From: a bacterium UBP2_UBA4780 | Lineage (GTDB): Bacteria > Edwardsbacteria > AC1 > EtOH8 | Assembly (NCBI GenBank): GCA_002403115.1 | Contig: DHHE01000148.1 | Location: forward strand, 18,738 to 23,775 | Direction: 5' to 3' | DNA length: 5,038 nucleotides | Shown here: piece by piece, positions 3,994 to 5,038 of the stretch | Numbering within the stretch: position 1 is the stretch's first letter | Layout: every line of letters starts with the position of its first letter | The notes under the pieces: generated by a model | Databases searched by the model: none | The model's input: the letters and a program-made list of their open reading frames with translations, nothing else | What the model was told of the DNA's origin: nothing | Made by a program: the position numbers and the translations under genes

Positions 3994-5038
3994 ATGGCCG
4001 AGTTCGACCTCGAACTGAAGAACCTTCGGGACCTATTTCCGGCCGACTTCACCGACGACCAGGTGAACAAGGGGAAAACCATCCTCCTCAAGGAACTGGC
4101 CTACGACCTGCACAAGTTCTACGGCGGGAAGATGATCACCGTGCCCAAGGCCGGGGTCTACGGCTTCAACTGGTTCAACATCTGGTACACCCCTGGCGTT
4201 TCCAAGATCTCCACCACCATCAGGGACAACAATGATGCGTCTTTCGAGCTGACCAACCGCGGCAACACGGTGGCGGTGGTCTCCGACTCCACCCGGGTGT
4301 TGGGCGACGGGGACTGCACACCGCCGGGCGGCATGGGAGTGATGGAGGGCAAGGCCTTCCTCATGAAGTATTTGGGCGGCTGCGACGGGGTGGCCCTGTG
4401 CATGAACTCTTACAACGAGAAGAAGGAGCACGATCCCCAAAGGATCATCGACTTCGTCAAGATGGCCGAGCCGTCCTTCGGGGCGGTCAACCTGGAGGAT
4501 ATCTCCCAGCCGAACTGCTACGTGGTTCTGGACAAGCTGCGGGAGATCTGCGACATTCCGGTGTGGCACGACGACGCCCAGGGCACCGGCTGCGTGGTCC
4601 TGGCCGGGCTGCTAAACGCGCTGAAGGTTGCCGGCAAGAAGCTGAACGAAGTGAGGATAGTCTTTCAGGGTGCCGGCGCGGCCAATTCAACCTCGGCCCG
4701 GCTGGTGCTGGCGGCCGGGGCCGACCCCGGTAAGGTTATAATGTTCGACGTCGACGGGGCCCTGACCACCAAGCGCACCGAGTTCCGGGACAACAAGAGC
4801 TTCGCCAAGATCTGGGACCTGTGCCAGAAGACCAATCCAGGAGGCATCACCGATTTCGACCAGGCGGTCACCGGGGCCGACGTCATCATCGGGGCCTCGG
4901 CTCCGGGCACCATAAAACCCGAGCACGTCAAGAAAATGGCTCCCAAGTCGGTCATCTTCGCCTGCGCAAACCCGGTGCCCGAGATCTACCCCTCGACCGC
5001 CAAGGAGGCCGGAGCCTACATCGTGGCCACCGGCCGGG
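3994..5038 (+). CDS. Malic enzyme (oxaloacetate-decarboxylating malate dehydrogenase), 3' end outside window
   Basis: Malic enzyme oxidatively decarboxylates malate to pyruvate and CO2 with NAD(P)+, linking the TCA cycle to pyruvate and biosynthetic reductant. The first 348 residues are present without a stop; the C-terminus after VATGR, where the family continues with a conserved Asn-rich substrate motif, is cut off. Motifs: YTPGV (65-69, with the catalytic Tyr), MEGKA (Lys120 catalytic), LEDIS (Glu168 and Asp169, metal ligands), WHDDAQGT (191-198, with a metal-binding Asp), the Rossmann loop GAGAANSTSARL (226-237) and ANPVPEI (325-331). The segment just before Lys120 is unusual: SDSTRVLGDGD then CTPPGGMGVMEGK, where bacterial enzymes commonly have SDGTAVLGLGDIGP. 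The ATG has AAGGAG 5 nt upstream. It is divergent from the M42 operon with its own promoter. NAD versus NADP preference cannot be assigned. Confidence 0.93.
   Translation, partial: MAEFDLELKNLRDLFPADFTDDQVNKGKTILLKELAYDLHKFYGGKMITVPKAGVYGFNWFNIWYTPGVSKISTTIRDNNDASFELTNRGNTVAVVSDSTRVLGDGDCTPPGGMGVMEGKAFLMKYLGGCDGVALCMNSYNEKKEHDPQRIIDFVKMAEPSFGAVNLEDISQPNCYVVLDKLREICDIPVWHDDAQGTGCVVLAGLLNALKVAGKKLNEVRIVFQGAGAANSTSARLVLAAGADPGKVIMFDVDGALTTKRTEFRDNKSFAKIWDLCQKTNPGGITDFDQAVTGADVIIGASAPGTIKPEHVKKMAPKSVIFACANPVPEIYPSTAKEAGAYIVATGR

Noticed and set aside
4033..4569. 178-codon open frame on the minus strand
   Set aside because: It is antisense to the malic enzyme gene, whose catalytic motifs fix the true frame.

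Overview
This is bacterial chromosomal DNA with GC-rich genes. It centres on a dnaA gene and the DnaA-box cluster next to it, which is a probable replication origin or at least a DnaA-controlled dnaA promoter. The phylum cannot be settled from the sequence. The proteins look like those of a free-living, high-GC, possibly uncultured bacterium: a complete four-domain DnaA, a membrane-anchored M23 murein peptidase and a malic enzyme with divergent motifs. There is no sign of phage, transposon, CRISPR, tRNA or rRNA.

Layout. Positions 1-132 are the non-coding DNA downstream of dnaA; no dnaN start is visible there. Positions 133-1473 (minus) are dnaA. Positions 1474-1935 are a clearly more A+T-rich intergenic region. 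It holds five DnaA-box-like 9-mers in one orientation, a good promoter for dnaA whose -35 lies inside one of the boxes, a large interrupted palindrome that may be a terminator, and an A+T-rich palindrome. It also holds a questionable 66-codon plus-strand ORF with a very strong Shine-Dalgarno sequence, which runs straight through the boxes. Positions 1936-3731 (minus) are a two-gene operon: an M42-family metallo-aminopeptidase, then a membrane-anchored M23 murein peptidase, joined by a 4-bp ATGA stop/start overlap. Positions 3732-3993 are a divergent intergenic region with one near-consensus sigma70-type promoter facing each way. From 3994 to the window end (plus) is a malic enzyme gene cut off by the window edge.

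How the parts work together. DnaA would bind the boxes upstream of its own gene, both to open the origin and to repress its own promoter. The M42/M23 pair combines cytoplasmic peptide trimming with envelope peptidoglycan cleavage; a functional link is only inferred from the coupling. The malic enzyme decarboxylates malate to pyruvate and is transcribed separately. No clearly new system was found. The points most worth checking are the DnaA box/promoter overlap, the 66-codon ORF inside the origin, the missing usual origin neighbours (dnaN, rpmH) and the unusual malic enzyme motif.
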